Shown here one piece after another: positions 35,741-44,711 of a stretch of DNA of 64,000 nucleotides (positions are counted from its first letter, which is position 1; every line of letters starts with the position of its first letter). The stretch is from Streptomyces sp. STR69 (GTDB taxonomy: Bacteria; Actinomycetota; Actinomycetes; Streptomycetales; Streptomycetaceae). The notes under the pieces were generated by a model that saw only the letters and a list, made by a program, of their open reading frames with translations, did no database searches and was not told where the DNA came from. Position numbers and translations under genes: made by a program. The stretch lies in the NCBI RefSeq assembly GCF_024519455.1, contig NZ_JALJRY010000016.1:124001-188000 (forward strand), written 5' to 3'.

Positions 35741-36376
35741 ATGCGTCTCCACGTCGTCGACCACCCCCTGGTCGCCCACAAGCTCACCACGCTGCGCGAC
35801 CAGCGCACCGACTCCGCGACCTTCCGCCGCCTGGCCGACGAGCTGGTCACCCTGCTCGCCTACGAGGCCACGCGTGACGTGCGCACCGAACAGGTCGACA
35901 TCACGACGCCGGTCGCCCCGACCACCGGCGTCAAGCTGTCCTACCCGCGCCCGCTGGTGGTGCCGATCCTGCGGGCCGGCCTCGGCATGCTGGACGGCAT
36001 GGTCCGGCTGCTGCCCTCGGCCGAGGTCGGCTTCATGGGCATGGTGCGCGACGAGGAGACGCTCCAGGCCTCCACGTACGCCACGCGCATGCCGGAGGAC
36101 CTCTCCGGCCGCCAGGTGTACGTCCTGGACCCGATGCTGGCCACCGGCGGCACCCTGGTCGCGGCGATCCGCGAGCTGATCAAGCGCGGCGCGGACGACG
36201 TCACGGCCGTGGTCCTGCTGGCCGCCCCCGAGGGCGTCGAGGTCATGGAGCGCGAGCTCGCGGGCACCCCGGTGACGGTCGTGACGGCCTCGGTCGACGA
36301 GCGCCTGAACGAGCACGGCTACATCGTCCCGGGCCTCGGCGACGCGGGCGACCGGCTGTACGGGGCGGCCGAGTAA
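35741..36376 (+). CDS. upp: Uracil phosphoribosyltransferase
   Basis: 211 residues. Salvages uracil with PRPP to UMP. PRPP loop [16 protein letters not shown] near residue 127, uracil-binding [15 protein letters not shown] at the C-terminus, and [20 protein letters not shown] at the N-terminus are diagnostic. ATG 35741. Monocistronic. No pyrimidine riboswitch is apparent upstream. Confidence 0.97.
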   Translation: MRLHVVDHPLVAHKLTTLRDQRTDSATFRRLADELVTLLAYEATRDVRTEQVDITTPVAPTTGVKLSYPRPLVVPILRAGLGMLDGMVRLLPSAEVGFMGMVRDEETLQASTYATRMPEDLSGRQVYVLDPMLATGGTLVAAIRELIKRGADDVTAVVLLAAPEGVEVMERELAGTPVTVVTASVDERLNEHGYIVPGLGDAGDRLYGAAE

Positions 36377-36459
36377 GGCCGGGTAGGACTCGGTCAACAC
36401 CCGATTCCCGTACGGCTCTTACCTGCCGTACGGGTATCTGCGTGTGTGCTGTCGTACGG

Positions 36460-37107
36460 CTACGAGCACGCCTTCGGTGAAGCACTGGCCGCCGGTGCGG
36501 CGGGCCCGCTAAGCGTGGCCAGGGCCTTGTCGGCGGCGGCCTTCGCCGTGAGGTCCTTGAAGGCGGTGCCGATGATCAGGTCGACGGCGGTGCCCTTGCG
36601 AGTGGCCTCGGTGCGGCGCTCGGCGCCGGTGAGCTGGGTGGCGAGGACGGGCAGCGAGGTGTCGAGGGAGGCGGCGGGGCCGAGCAGTATCCCGGTGCCC
36701 TTCACCTTCTTGTCGAACTGCGTGGACGCGTTGCCCACGTCGCCGATCTTGAAGCCGCGCTTCTTGAGTTCGTCGGCGGTCGACTTGGCGAGGCCGCTGC
36801 GGGGTGTGGCGTTGTAGACGTTCACGGTGATCTGGGCGGGCTTCGGGACGGCGGCGTTCGTGGTGGGCGAGGGGCTCACCTTGGAGGCGCAGTCCGCCTT
36901 GGGACCGGCCGCCGCGGCCTGCTTGCCGCCACCGGTGAAGACGTCGATGAGCTGCAACGTGCCCCACCCGCCCACACCCAGTACGGCGACGGACGCGACC
37001 ACCATGAGGACGAGCCGTCCGCGGCGCCGCGGACGGCGCATGCGCGGGTATTTGTCCCCCGTGATCCGGTACTGGCCGCCCATGCCTGGGGGAGTCAGCA
37101 TGCTCAT
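36460..37107 (-). CDS. LytR_C-domain membrane-anchored protein
   Basis: About 215 residues. An Arg-rich stop-transfer (MRRPRRRGR) precedes one helix, LVLMVVASVAVLGVGGW, then an external domain where ITVNVYNATPRSGLAKSTAD, ELKKRGFKIGDVGN and VDLIIGTAFKDL define LytR_C. This domain accompanies wall-polymer ligases. Alternative start ATG 37101. Its stop is close to upp, convergent. Confidence 0.83.
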   Translation of the reverse strand: MSMLTPPGMGGQYRITGDKYPRMRRPRRRGRLVLMVVASVAVLGVGGWGTLQLIDVFTGGGKQAAAAGPKADCASKVSPSPTTNAAVPKPAQITVNVYNATPRSGLAKSTADELKKRGFKIGDVGNASTQFDKKVKGTGILLGPAASLDTSLPVLATQLTGAERRTEATRKGTAVDLIIGTAFKDLTAKAAADKALATLSGPAAPAASASPKACS

Positions 37108-37206
37108 GAGCGCAGCGTAGTGCGCCCGGGCGACGATGCCTACTAGATGATCATTCGACAGCGCCGAGACCAACCCGAAAGGGCGAACGCCCCGTGAGCG
37201 GGAGGC

Positions 37207-37503
37207 TCAGTCGAGTTCGAGCACGCGCGCGTGGAGCACCTGGCGCTGCTGCAGCGCGGCGCGGACCGCGCGGTGCAGGCCGTCCTCCAGGTACAGGTCG
37301 CCCTGCCACTTCACGACGTGCGCGAAGAGGTCGCCGTAGAAGGTCGAGTCCTCGGCGAGGAGGGTTTCCAGGTCGAGCTGGCCCTTGGTCGTCACCAGCT
37401 GATCGAGGCGGACCGGGCGCGGCGCGACATCCGCCCACTGCCGGGTGCTTTCCCGGCCGTGGTCGGGGTACGGCCGGCCGTTTCCGATGCGCTTGAAGAT
37501 CAC
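37207..37503 (-). CDS. Conserved VapB-like/ParB-fold small protein
   Basis: 98 residues. MIFKRIGNGRPYPDHGREST starts a domain kept in many actinobacteria; GDLYLEDGLHRAVRAALQQR resembles the ParB/sulfiredoxin 'DGxHR' loop. It is annotated in relatives as a VapB-like antitoxin, but no vapC is present here, so a TA role is doubtful. Divergent from the HerA-like gene. Confidence 0.72.
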   Translation of the reverse strand: MIFKRIGNGRPYPDHGRESTRQWADVAPRPVRLDQLVTTKGQLDLETLLAEDSTFYGDLFAHVVKWQGDLYLEDGLHRAVRAALQQRQVLHARVLELD

Positions 37504-37608
37504 ACGGAAAGCCTACCGGTCATGACGTTCCGGGCGCAGCCATGGAGACGGAGTGCGACGCTGGAAAAGATGCCGCAAAGGCGGGCAAAAAGGGAACAGG
37601 GGCCTGAT

Positions 37609-39120
37609 ATGAGTGACAGCGAGACGATCGCCGCCGGGTACGCCTTCACAGGACCTGCACTCGATCTGGGCGCCCTGCTCTGGGACGGGGCCTGTCTGCC
37701 CGACGCCCAGATCCGCATCCCCCTCCCGATGCTCAACCGCCACGGCCTGGTCGCGGGCGCCACCGGCACCGGCAAGACCAAGACGCTCCAGCTCATCGCC
37801 GAGCAGCTCTCGGCGCAGGGCGTGCCCGTGTTCCTCGCGGACGTGAAAGGTGACGTGTCGGGCATCTCGGCGCCGGGCACCTCGAACGACAAGGTCGGGG
37901 GGAGGGCCGCCGAGGTGAGGCAGCAGTGGACGGCGACCGGCTTCCCCGCCGAGTTCTACGCCCTCGGCGGCATCGGCCACGGCATCCCCGTCCGCGCCAC
38001 GATCACCGGCTTCGGCCCGGTGCTGCTCTCCAAGGTCCTCCAGCTCAACCAGACCCAGGAGCAGTCCCTCGGCCTGATCTTCCACTACGCCGACACCAAG
38101 GGCCTGGAGCTGATCGACCTCAAGGACCTGCGGGCGGTCGTCACCTTCCTCACCTCGGACGAGGGGAAGGTGGAACTGAAGAACATCGGCGGCCTGTCCA
38201 CCGCCACGGCCGGCGTGATCCTCCGCTCCCTCACCGCCTTCGAGGCGCAGGGCATGGCCGACTTCTTCGGCGAGCCCGAGTTCGACACGAGCGAACTGCT
38301 GCGCACGGCCGGCGACGGCCGGGGCATGGTCTCGGTCCTCGAACTCCCCGCCGTCCAGGACAAGCCGCAGCTCTTCTCGACCTTCCTGATGTGGCTGCTG
38401 GCGGACCTCTTCCACGATCTCCCCGAGGTCGGCGACGCCGACAAGCCGAAGCTCGTCTTCTTCTTCGACGAGGCGCATCTGCTCTTCAACGACGCCTCCA
38501 AGGCCTTCCTGGACTCCATCACGCAGACCGTCCGGCTGATTCGCTCGAAAGGGGTCGGCGTCTTCTTCGTGACCCAGACCCCGAAGGACGTCCCCGGCGA
38601 CGTCCTGGCCCAGCTCGGCAACCGTGTCCAGCACGCGCTGCGCGCCTTCACCCCGGACGACCAGAAGGCCCTGAAGGCGACCGTGAAGACCTTCCCGAAC
38701 TCCTCCTACGACCTGGAGGAGATCCTCACCGGCCTGGGCACAGGCGAGGCCGTCGTCACGGTCCTGAGCGAGAACGGCGCCCCGACCCCGGTCGCCGTCA
38801 CCCGCCTCCGCGCCCCCGAGTCCCTGATGGGCCCGATCGACCCGACGACCCTCGACCAGGCGGTCAAGTCCTCGTCCCTCTACGGCCGTTACGCACAGGC
38901 TGTGGACAGAGAGTCGGCGTACGAGAAGCTGACGTCCCGTCCGCAGCCGCAGGAGACGCCGAAGGCGGCGGCGAAGAAGGCTCCGGCCGAGGAGGACGAG
39001 TCGATGGTCCAACAGGTCGTCGGCAGCGGCATGTTCAAGTCCCTGGCGCGTTCCGTCGGCACCCAGATCGGCCGCGAGATCACCCGCTCCCTCTTCGGCA
39101 CGGCCCGGCGGAAGCGGTAG
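37609..39120 (+). CDS. HerA/DUF853-like helicase ATPase
   Basis: 503 residues. Walker A GATGTGKTKTLQL near residue 50, Walker B VFFFDEAHLLF near 285, and VFFVTQTPKDVPGDVLAQLG as sensor. DUF853 members are hexameric DNA translocases of the FtsK/HerA clade. C-terminus has an Ala/Lys/Pro linker and a conserved MVQQVVGSGMFKSLARSVGT tail. ATG 37609 is preceded by AGGGG. No NurA partner here. Confidence 0.9.
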   Translation: MSDSETIAAGYAFTGPALDLGALLWDGACLPDAQIRIPLPMLNRHGLVAGATGTGKTKTLQLIAEQLSAQGVPVFLADVKGDVSGISAPGTSNDKVGGRAAEVRQQWTATGFPAEFYALGGIGHGIPVRATITGFGPVLLSKVLQLNQTQEQSLGLIFHYADTKGLELIDLKDLRAVVTFLTSDEGKVELKNIGGLSTATAGVILRSLTAFEAQGMADFFGEPEFDTSELLRTAGDGRGMVSVLELPAVQDKPQLFSTFLMWLLADLFHDLPEVGDADKPKLVFFFDEAHLLFNDASKAFLDSITQTVRLIRSKGVGVFFVTQTPKDVPGDVLAQLGNRVQHALRAFTPDDQKALKATVKTFPNSSYDLEEILTGLGTGEAVVTVLSENGAPTPVAVTRLRAPESLMGPIDPTTLDQAVKSSSLYGRYAQAVDRESAYEKLTSRPQPQETPKAAAKKAPAEEDESMVQQVVGSGMFKSLARSVGTQIGREITRSLFGTARRKR

Positions 39121-39144
39121 CCGCCGCCGGACCGCGCGGTCGGG

Positions 39145-39267
39145 TCAGCGCTCGGGTTCCTCCGGGGGCCGCTGCGGTTCGGGTGTGCGCGCCTCGGGTT
39201 TGGGCGCGTTGCGGACGGCCTCCGCGCGCAACAGGGCGCGCAGGACCGCGTACGGGTCGATGGGCAT
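39145..39267 (-). CDS. 40-residue conserved small protein
   Basis: MPIDPYAVLRALLRAEAVRN followed by a charged Pro-rich tail ending PPEEPER. The amphipathic N-terminal helix and Pro/Glu tail look selected. It lies just beyond the HerA-like gene, convergent. I recall a similar tiny protein beside this ATPase in other Streptomyces, unverified. Confidence 0.55.
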   Translation of the reverse strand: MPIDPYAVLRALLRAEAVRNAPKPEARTPEPQRPPEEPER

Positions 39268-39329
39268 GGCTGTGTTCCTCGCGTCGTACTGCCGGACTGA
39301 CTGACTGGCCTGGTGGGGCGGTCGGTCCG

Positions 39330-39716
39330 TCAGCAGCGCAGGACCACGGTGCGCTGGGCACGCAGGGTGTACGACGGCCCGTGCGGTGCGGGGAGAGGGC
39401 GGCCCTCGGGGTCGTGCGACGCCGGGGCGGGCGCGGGGCGCAGGGGTGCGGTGGGCCGGTGGACGGCGAGGGAGGAGGGCCGTAGGGCTGCGGTGGCCGT
39501 GTCGAGGACGTCGTACTCGATGGTCGTCTCGACGGAGGACGCGACAGGCATCGCGCGCGTCTCGGCGTGCGTGCCCGGCATCAGGAGGGCGAGCAGCAGC
39601 ACGAGCGCCCGCAGCCAGGCACGGCTGCGGGGGAGGCTGCGTGCGGTGCTCACGGGGGTCAATCTGCCCTGTGGGTCTACGGCGTTCATCGCGTCCGGAG
39701 CGAGATACGCCCGCAT
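39330..39716 (-). CDS. Putative secreted/membrane-anchored hypothetical protein
   Basis: 128 residues from ATG 39716, or 119 from ATG 39689. A hydrophobic segment, AWLRALVLLLALLMPGTHA, after basic residues looks like a signal peptide. The rest is Pro/Ala-rich with VETTIEYDVLDTATAAL and a single terminal Cys. No family recognised. Just 16 bases below the DUF308 gene, same strand. Confidence 0.55.
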   Translation of the reverse strand: MRAYLAPDAMNAVDPQGRLTPVSTARSLPRSRAWLRALVLLLALLMPGTHAETRAMPVASSVETTIEYDVLDTATAALRPSSLAVHRPTAPLRPAPAPASHDPEGRPLPAPHGPSYTLRAQRTVVLRC

Positions 39717-39732
39717 GGAGTAGGGGGACCTG

Positions 39733-40398
39733 TCACAGGGCGGTCGGTACCTGCTGGGCCCGGCCGCGCATCCTGATCGCCGTGATGATCTCGACGACGC
39801 CGACCGCGACCAGCCAGATGCCGCCGACGAGGGTGAGGACGGCGACCGAGCGGAAGGGCGAGTCGATGAGGACGATGCCGGCGATGAACGTGACGATCCC
39901 GAGGAAGATCTGCCAGCCACGCGCGGGCATGTTCTGGTCGGAGGCGGCGGCCAGGGTCTGCGTGATGCCCCGGATCAGCCAGCCGATGCCGATCCACAGG
40001 GCGAGCAGCAGGATCGACTGCATCGGGCCGCGGAAGCAGAACAGGCCCAGCACGATCGACAGCGCGCCGCTGATGAAGGCCAGTACGCGCAGCGAGGTCG
40101 CCTTGTGGGTGCCGAAGGCGGAGACCAGCTGGAAGACGCCGCTGATCAGCAGGTAGATGCCGAAGAGGATGCCGGCCGCGAAGAGGGACGCGCCCGGCCA
40201 CACCAGGACCAGGACGCCCAGGACCAGTGACGCGATGCCGGTGAGCAGGACGACCTGCCAGGCGGCCTTGGACAGGGCGTGCAGGGGACCTTCGAGATCA
40301 GGTTCCCGGTACCGCTCGTCGTGCGGGGGCCGCGGTGCGTGGGCGCGGCGGTCGTCGAACTCCGGGCCCCTGGGGGAGCCGCTCGGTGCCTCGGTCAT
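39733..40398 (-). CDS. DUF308/HdeD-like multipass membrane protein
   Basis: 221 residues with about six helices (VVLLTGIASLVLGVLVLVWP; LFAAGILFGIYLLISGVFQL; SILLLALWIGIGWLIRGITQ; GWQIFLGIVTFIAGIVLI). The repeated Gly/Trp/Pro pattern is the DUF308 signature, as in HdeD, tied to acid stress in enterobacteria. A 50-residue hydrophilic leader is rich in Arg, Pro and Asp. ATG 40398 chosen as start of the leader. Confidence 0.85.
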   Translation of the reverse strand: MTEAPSGSPRGPEFDDRRAHAPRPPHDERYREPDLEGPLHALSKAAWQVVLLTGIASLVLGVLVLVWPGASLFAAGILFGIYLLISGVFQLVSAFGTHKATSLRVLAFISGALSIVLGLFCFRGPMQSILLLALWIGIGWLIRGITQTLAAASDQNMPARGWQIFLGIVTFIAGIVLIDSPFRSVAVLTLVGGIWLVAVGVVEIITAIRMRGRAQQVPTAL

Positions 40399-40460
40399 GG
40401 TCCATGTTTTGACCGGGATCGCGCGTCCCGCCACCGGGGACGGGCCACCTGGCTGACGGG

Positions 40461-41057
40461 CTACTTGCCGCCGGCTGCCTTCGCCGCCTTGGCCGCCGCC
40501 TTCATCTCCTGCTTGTGCGCGCGCACCTTGGTCAGCGACTCGGGCCCGGTGATGTCGGCGACCGAGCGGTAGGACTTGGGCTCGCCGTAGGCGCCGGCGG
40601 CCTCGCGCCAGCCCTTCGGCGTCACCCCGAGCTGCTTGCCGAGCAGGGCGAGGAAGATCTGCGCCTTCTGCTTGCCGAACCCGGGCAGTTCCCCAAGCCG
40701 CTTCAGCAGCTCGGCACCGGTGCCGACGCCTTCCCAGACGGCGCTCGCGTCCCCGTCGTAGTGCTCGACGAGGTACTGGCAGAGCTGCTGGATGCGCTTG
40801 GCCATCGAGCCCGGGTAGCGGTGCACGGCCGGCTTCTCGGAGAGGAGTGCGGCGAAGGCCTCGGGGTCACGGGCCGCGATCTCGTGGGCGTCCAGATCGG
40901 TGGCCCCGAGCCGGTCGGCGATCGTCCGCGGCCCCTTGAACGCCCACTCCATCGGCACCTGCTGGTCGAGCAGCATCCCGACCAGCGCGGCGAGCGGGGA
41001 TCGGCCGAGGAGTTCGTCGGCCTCGGGGTCCTGGGCGAGGTGAAGGGTGACGTCCAT
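40461..41057 (-). CDS. HhH-GPD-type base-excision DNA glycosylase
   Basis: 198 residues. LVGMLLDQQVPMEWAFKGPR matches the N-terminal helix bundle; LKRLGELPGFGKQKAQIFLA is the helix-hairpin-helix. C-terminal Lys/Ala tail. It should remove damaged bases from DNA; the catalytic Asp is not obvious, as in this actinobacterial subfamily. A 34-base palindrome lies 80 bases upstream. Confidence 0.82.
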   Translation of the reverse strand: MDVTLHLAQDPEADELLGRSPLAALVGMLLDQQVPMEWAFKGPRTIADRLGATDLDAHEIAARDPEAFAALLSEKPAVHRYPGSMAKRIQQLCQYLVEHYDGDASAVWEGVGTGAELLKRLGELPGFGKQKAQIFLALLGKQLGVTPKGWREAAGAYGEPKSYRSVADITGPESLTKVRAHKQEMKAAAKAAKAAGGK

Positions 41058-41137
41058 GGGTCGATTCTGGCGCGTCCGGGGTCGGGATGCCTCCCTGCGC
41101 GCGGGGAGGCCCGGCTCTCGGGGAGGGTGCCATTTAG

Positions 41138-41171
41138 AAGTGTGTCACTTTGCATGAAAAGTGACACACTT
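41138..41171. repeat. AT-rich perfect palindrome
   Basis: AAGTGTGTCACTTT (41138-41151) and AAAGTGACACACTT (41158-41171) are perfect 14-base arms around GCATGA. T-run follows on the plus side, but no plus-strand gene ends here. Composition stands out from the surroundings. Could be an operator for the glycosylase gene or the terminator of the SIP gene. Confidence 0.6.
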
Positions 41172-41199
41172 TTTTGAAGAGGGTCCCCTCCGGCTCGCC

Positions 41200-41913
41200 T
41201 CAGGTCGCCCGCCAGTACCCGAGCGCGTGCACCCGCTCCCGTCGTACGCCCAACTCCTTGCGGACGTACGACGACAACGCCCGGGTCGTCGTCGTGTCGC
41301 AGGTGATCCAGACGTAGGGGTCCGGGGTGGCCTTGAGGAGGTCGGGGAGTTCCGTGCGGATCCGCTCGGCCAGCCGGCCCCGGGGGAGTGCGCGGATCTC
41401 GTGCCGGTCCGGGTCGGTGCGGAGGGGGAGTCCGTCGGGCTCGCCCTCGAACCAGATCGTCGCCGGGACCGTCGAACCCACCGCTCCCAGCAGGGAGTTG
41501 ACGGCGGGGACGGATGCCGGGTCGCCGATCGCGAAGAGGTGTGAGGGGGTCGGGTCGGGAGCCTCGAAACCCGTGCCCTGGACCGTCGCCTCGATCGTGT
41601 CGCCGGGCTTCGCGGACCGTGCCCAGTCGCTCGCGCGGCCCTCGTGCAGGGCGAATTCGAGGCCGAACGTGCCGGCCGCCGGGTCGGGGTCGACCAGGGT
41701 GTACGCCCGCTGATGCGGCTTGCCCGCGTTGTCGAACCAGAGCCGGACCCACATCGTCGGGTGGACGCCGGTCGCCGCGAGCATGCCGCCGTCGGTGAGA
41801 TGGAGGCGGCGATAGTGCGGGGTGACGTCCTCCGCCCGTGTGACGGTGAACTCGAAGTCCTTGGCGCGCAGCAGCTTGAGTACCGCGCCCTCCCAACCGC
41901 GCCCCTGCACCAT
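41200..41913 (-). CDS. Siderophore-interacting FAD-binding ferric reductase
   Basis: 237 residues. FAD loop HQRAYTLVDPDP (R-x-Y-T), TFGLEFALHEGRASDWARSA, GDPASVPAVNSLL and the closing ALGYWRAT are SIP/ViuB signatures. It reduces ferric-siderophore in the cytosol to release iron. ATG 41913 (AAGAGG nearby) is favoured over a longer start inside the iron box. An iron box at 41954-41972 controls it divergently with the acylase-GNAT fusion. Confidence 0.92.
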   Translation of the reverse strand: MVQGRGWEGAVLKLLRAKDFEFTVTRAEDVTPHYRRLHLTDGGMLAATGVHPTMWVRLWFDNAGKPHQRAYTLVDPDPAAGTFGLEFALHEGRASDWARSAKPGDTIEATVQGTGFEAPDPTPSHLFAIGDPASVPAVNSLLGAVGSTVPATIWFEGEPDGLPLRTDPDRHEIRALPRGRLAERIRTELPDLLKATPDPYVWITCDTTTTRALSSYVRKELGVRRERVHALGYWRAT

Positions 41914-41953
41914 CGCCTCTTCACCCTTCGCGTACGATTTCCCCACGAGTAAC

Positions 41954-41972
41954 TTAGGCAAGGCTAACCTAA
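41954..41972. promoter_or_regulatory. Iron box (IdeR/DmdR1 operator)
   Basis: TTAGGCAAGGCTAACCTAA matches the 19-bp actinobacterial iron-box consensus TTAGGTTAGSCTAACCTAA at all but 2-3 positions. It lies between the divergent SIP and acylase-GNAT genes, 41 and 40 bases from their starts, so both should be derepressed by iron starvation. Confidence 0.9.
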
Positions 41973-42011
41973 AAAACAGCCTCGCAACAGGAACAACGGA
42001 GAGGCCACAGG

Positions 42012-44702
42012 GTGACGACCGAGATCCACCGCGATGCCTGGGGAATCCCCCACCTGCGCGCCGGCAGCGCCGACGAACTCGCCCGCGCCCAGGGCCGCGT
42101 CACCGCCCACGACCGCGCCTGGCAGCTGGAGGCCGAACGGCATCGCGCACAGGGCACCTCGGCCGCCTTCCTCGGCATCGGCGCCCTGCCCTGGGACCTC
42201 TTCGCCCGCCGCGCCCGCCTCGCCGACACCGCGAGACGCTGCTTCGCCGCCCTGGAGCGGCGGGACCCGGAGACCGCGCGCTGGGTGCGGTCGTACGTCG
42301 ACGGCGTCAACGAGGGCCTGAGCGAGGGGACTTCGGCCCCGGAGTTCACCGAGTCGGGCCTCGCGCCCGGCCGCTGGGAGCCCTGGACCCCGCTCGCGGT
42401 CTGGCTCGCCACGCACATCCTGTTCGCGGGGTTCCCGGCCAAGCTGTGGCGCGAGGAGGCGATACGGCACCTCGGGCCGGACGCCGTCGGCCTGTTCGCC
42501 ACGGACGGGCCCGGCACCTCCGGCAGCAACGGCTGGCTGGTGAGCGGCGCACGGACCACGACCGGCCTGCCCGTCCTCGCCGGCGACCCGCACCGCTTCA
42601 TCGAGGACCCCGGCGTCTACCAGCAAGTCCACCTCTCCTGCCCGGAGTTCGACGTCGTGGGCCTCGCCGTGCCCGGGATCCCCGGCATCGCCCACTTCGG
42701 CCACACCGGCACGGTCGCCTGGGCCATCACCAACGCGATGGCCGACTACCAGGACCTCTACCGGGAGCGCCTGCGCCGCACCGGCGCCGGTGTCGAGGCC
42801 CTCGGCCCGGACGGTGTGTGGCGGCGCGCGGCCCGGCACACGGAGACCGTCGAGGCGGCGGGCGAGGAACCCGTCGAGGTCGAGGTCATCGAGACCGAAC
42901 GCGGGCCGGTCGTCATCGGCGGGCCGGAGGGACTCGACGGCGGAGTCACCGCGCCACCCGGCACCCCACCCCTCGCCATCAGCCTCCGCCACCCGCCCCG
43001 CGTCACCGAGGACCTCGGCTTCACCACCCTGCTCCCCCTCCTCCGCGCCCGCCAAGTAGCCGACGTGGACCGGGCGTTCGACGACTGGGCCGAGCCCGTC
43101 AACGTCGTCCAGGCCGCCGACACCCGGGGCGGACTGCTGCACCGGGTGGCCGGAAAGGTCCCGCTGCGCGCCGAGGCCAACCGCGTGCGGCTGGTCCCCG
43201 CCTGGGAACCCGGCCACGAATGGCACGGCTGGCACGAGCCGCCCCGAGCCGAACCGGCCGCCGACGGCATCGCGGTCATGGCCAACCAGCGCGGCCCGGC
43301 CACCCCGCTCGGCGTCGAGTTCGCCCCGCCCCACCGCGCCGACCGCATCGCCGAACTGCTCGCCGGGCGCGCCCACTGGTCGGCCGCCGACATGCCCGCG
43401 ATCCACCTGGACACCCATCTCGGCTCCGCCGCACCCCTGTTGGAGCACCTGGCCGCCCTCACCGACCTCACCCCCGGGGCCGCCGCACTCCGCGACCGGC
43501 TCCACAACTGGGACCGCCGCATGGACGCCGACAGCTCCGACGCCGCCGCCTACGCGGCGGTGCGCGGCGCGGTCGTACGACGGCTCGCGGCCCACCCGGC
43601 GTTCGCCGCCCTGGCCGAGGCGCCCGCCTACCCGGAGGTGTTCCTGCCGTGGCTCGCGCTGCTCCCGCGCGTCGGCTTCGCGCTCGAACACCTGCTGCGG
43701 GCACCGGAGTTGTACGGCATCGACCGGCCGGAGACCGTACGGGCGGCGGTCGAGGAAGTCGCCGCCGCACCCCTCGGCACCTGGGGCGACACCCACCGCC
43801 TGACTCCCTGGCGGGCACTCGCCGACACCCCGACTCCCGGTCCGGGCCTGTCCGGTGACCACGACTGCGTGCTGTGCACCTCCTCCGTGCCCGGGTTCAC
43901 CGACCTGAGCGCGCGGGGCCCGGCGGCCCGGTTCGTGTGGGACCTGGCCCGGCGGGAGGACAGCCTGTGGGTGGTGCCGCTGGGCGCGTCGGGGCTGCCC
44001 GGCTCACCGCACCACCACGACCAACTCCCCTTGTGGCTCAAGGGAGATCTGGCCCCGGTGATCACCGACTTCAGCCGCCTCGAACCCGAACCCGAACCCG
44101 AACCCGGACCCCTCACCCGCGAACCGGTCCACGAACAGCATGTCGACGGCTTCGGCACCGTCCGTGTCCTGCCCCTGGACCCGGCGGCCGACGCCGAGGT
44201 GATCCACCGCTGGGTCAGCGAGGAACGGGCCGCGTTCTGGGGCATGAACGGTCTCACCCAGCCCCAAGTCGCCGAGATCTACGCCCACATGGACACCCTC
44301 GACACCCACCACGCCCACCTGGTGCTCAGGGACGACGAACCGGTCGCTCTCCTCCAGACCTACGAGCCCGCCGCCGACCGCGTCGGCGACTGCTACGCCG
44401 TAGAACCGGGAGACATCGGCATTCACCTCCTCCTCGCCCCCGCCGGACCGGACGGTGTACGCCCCGGCTGGTCGGCGGCGCTGATGGGTGTCCTCGCCGC
44501 TTACGTCCTGCTCGGTCTGGACCGGCGCCGGATCGTGGTCGATCCGGACGTGCGCAACGAGAAGGCGGTCGCGCGCTTCCTGCGGCAGGGCTTCGTGGCG
44601 GGCCCGGAGGTGGTGCTCCCGGAGATCGACATCCCGGACGTGTATCTGCCCGAGAAGCGCGCCCAACTGGCGTTTCTCCCTCGTGAGGTGGCCTTCCCGT
44701 AG
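42012..44702 (+). CDS. Penicillin-acylase (Ntn hydrolase) / siderophore-type GNAT fusion
   Basis: 896 residues. First about 690: penicillin-acylase fold, with the predicted autocatalytic nucleophile Ser172 in GTSGSNGWLVSG, and PGIPGIAHFGHTGTVAWAIT and PVNVVQAADTRGGLLHRVAG as further landmarks. No signal peptide is visible. Last about 200: IucB/DesC-like acyltransferase (WVSEERAAFWGMNGLTQPQV, ERCYAVEPGDIGIHL-like segment, VVDPDVRNEKAVARFLRQGF). An acidic EPEPEPEPG linker joins them. GTG 42012 follows GGAGAGG. With the iron box, it should make or remodel acyl groups on a hydroxamate siderophore; I recall desG/desH-type genes linked to aryl-desferrioxamines. Confidence 0.88.
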   Translation: MTTEIHRDAWGIPHLRAGSADELARAQGRVTAHDRAWQLEAERHRAQGTSAAFLGIGALPWDLFARRARLADTARRCFAALERRDPETARWVRSYVDGVNEGLSEGTSAPEFTESGLAPGRWEPWTPLAVWLATHILFAGFPAKLWREEAIRHLGPDAVGLFATDGPGTSGSNGWLVSGARTTTGLPVLAGDPHRFIEDPGVYQQVHLSCPEFDVVGLAVPGIPGIAHFGHTGTVAWAITNAMADYQDLYRERLRRTGAGVEALGPDGVWRRAARHTETVEAAGEEPVEVEVIETERGPVVIGGPEGLDGGVTAPPGTPPLAISLRHPPRVTEDLGFTTLLPLLRARQVADVDRAFDDWAEPVNVVQAADTRGGLLHRVAGKVPLRAEANRVRLVPAWEPGHEWHGWHEPPRAEPAADGIAVMANQRGPATPLGVEFAPPHRADRIAELLAGRAHWSAADMPAIHLDTHLGSAAPLLEHLAALTDLTPGAAALRDRLHNWDRRMDADSSDAAAYAAVRGAVVRRLAAHPAFAALAEAPAYPEVFLPWLALLPRVGFALEHLLRAPELYGIDRPETVRAAVEEVAAAPLGTWGDTHRLTPWRALADTPTPGPGLSGDHDCVLCTSSVPGFTDLSARGPAARFVWDLARREDSLWVVPLGASGLPGSPHHHDQLPLWLKGDLAPVITDFSRLEPEPEPEPGPLTREPVHEQHVDGFGTVRVLPLDPAADAEVIHRWVSEERAAFWGMNGLTQPQVAEIYAHMDTLDTHHAHLVLRDDEPVALLQTYEPAADRVGDCYAVEPGDIGIHLLLAPAGPDGVRPGWSAALMGVLAAYVLLGLDRRRIVVDPDVRNEKAVARFLRQGFVAGPEVVLPEIDIPDVYLPEKRAQLAFLPREVAFP

Positions 44703-44711
44703 CCTGCCGGA

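Noticed and set aside
37207-37503. VapBC toxin-antitoxin pair
   Set aside because: Only a VapB-like annotation-type protein is present; neighbours are a LytR_C protein and a HerA-like ATPase, with no PIN-domain toxin.
41822-43862. Long frames on both strands over the acylase-GNAT gene
   Set aside because: Both are shadows of the frame that carries the Ntn-hydrolase and GNAT motifs.
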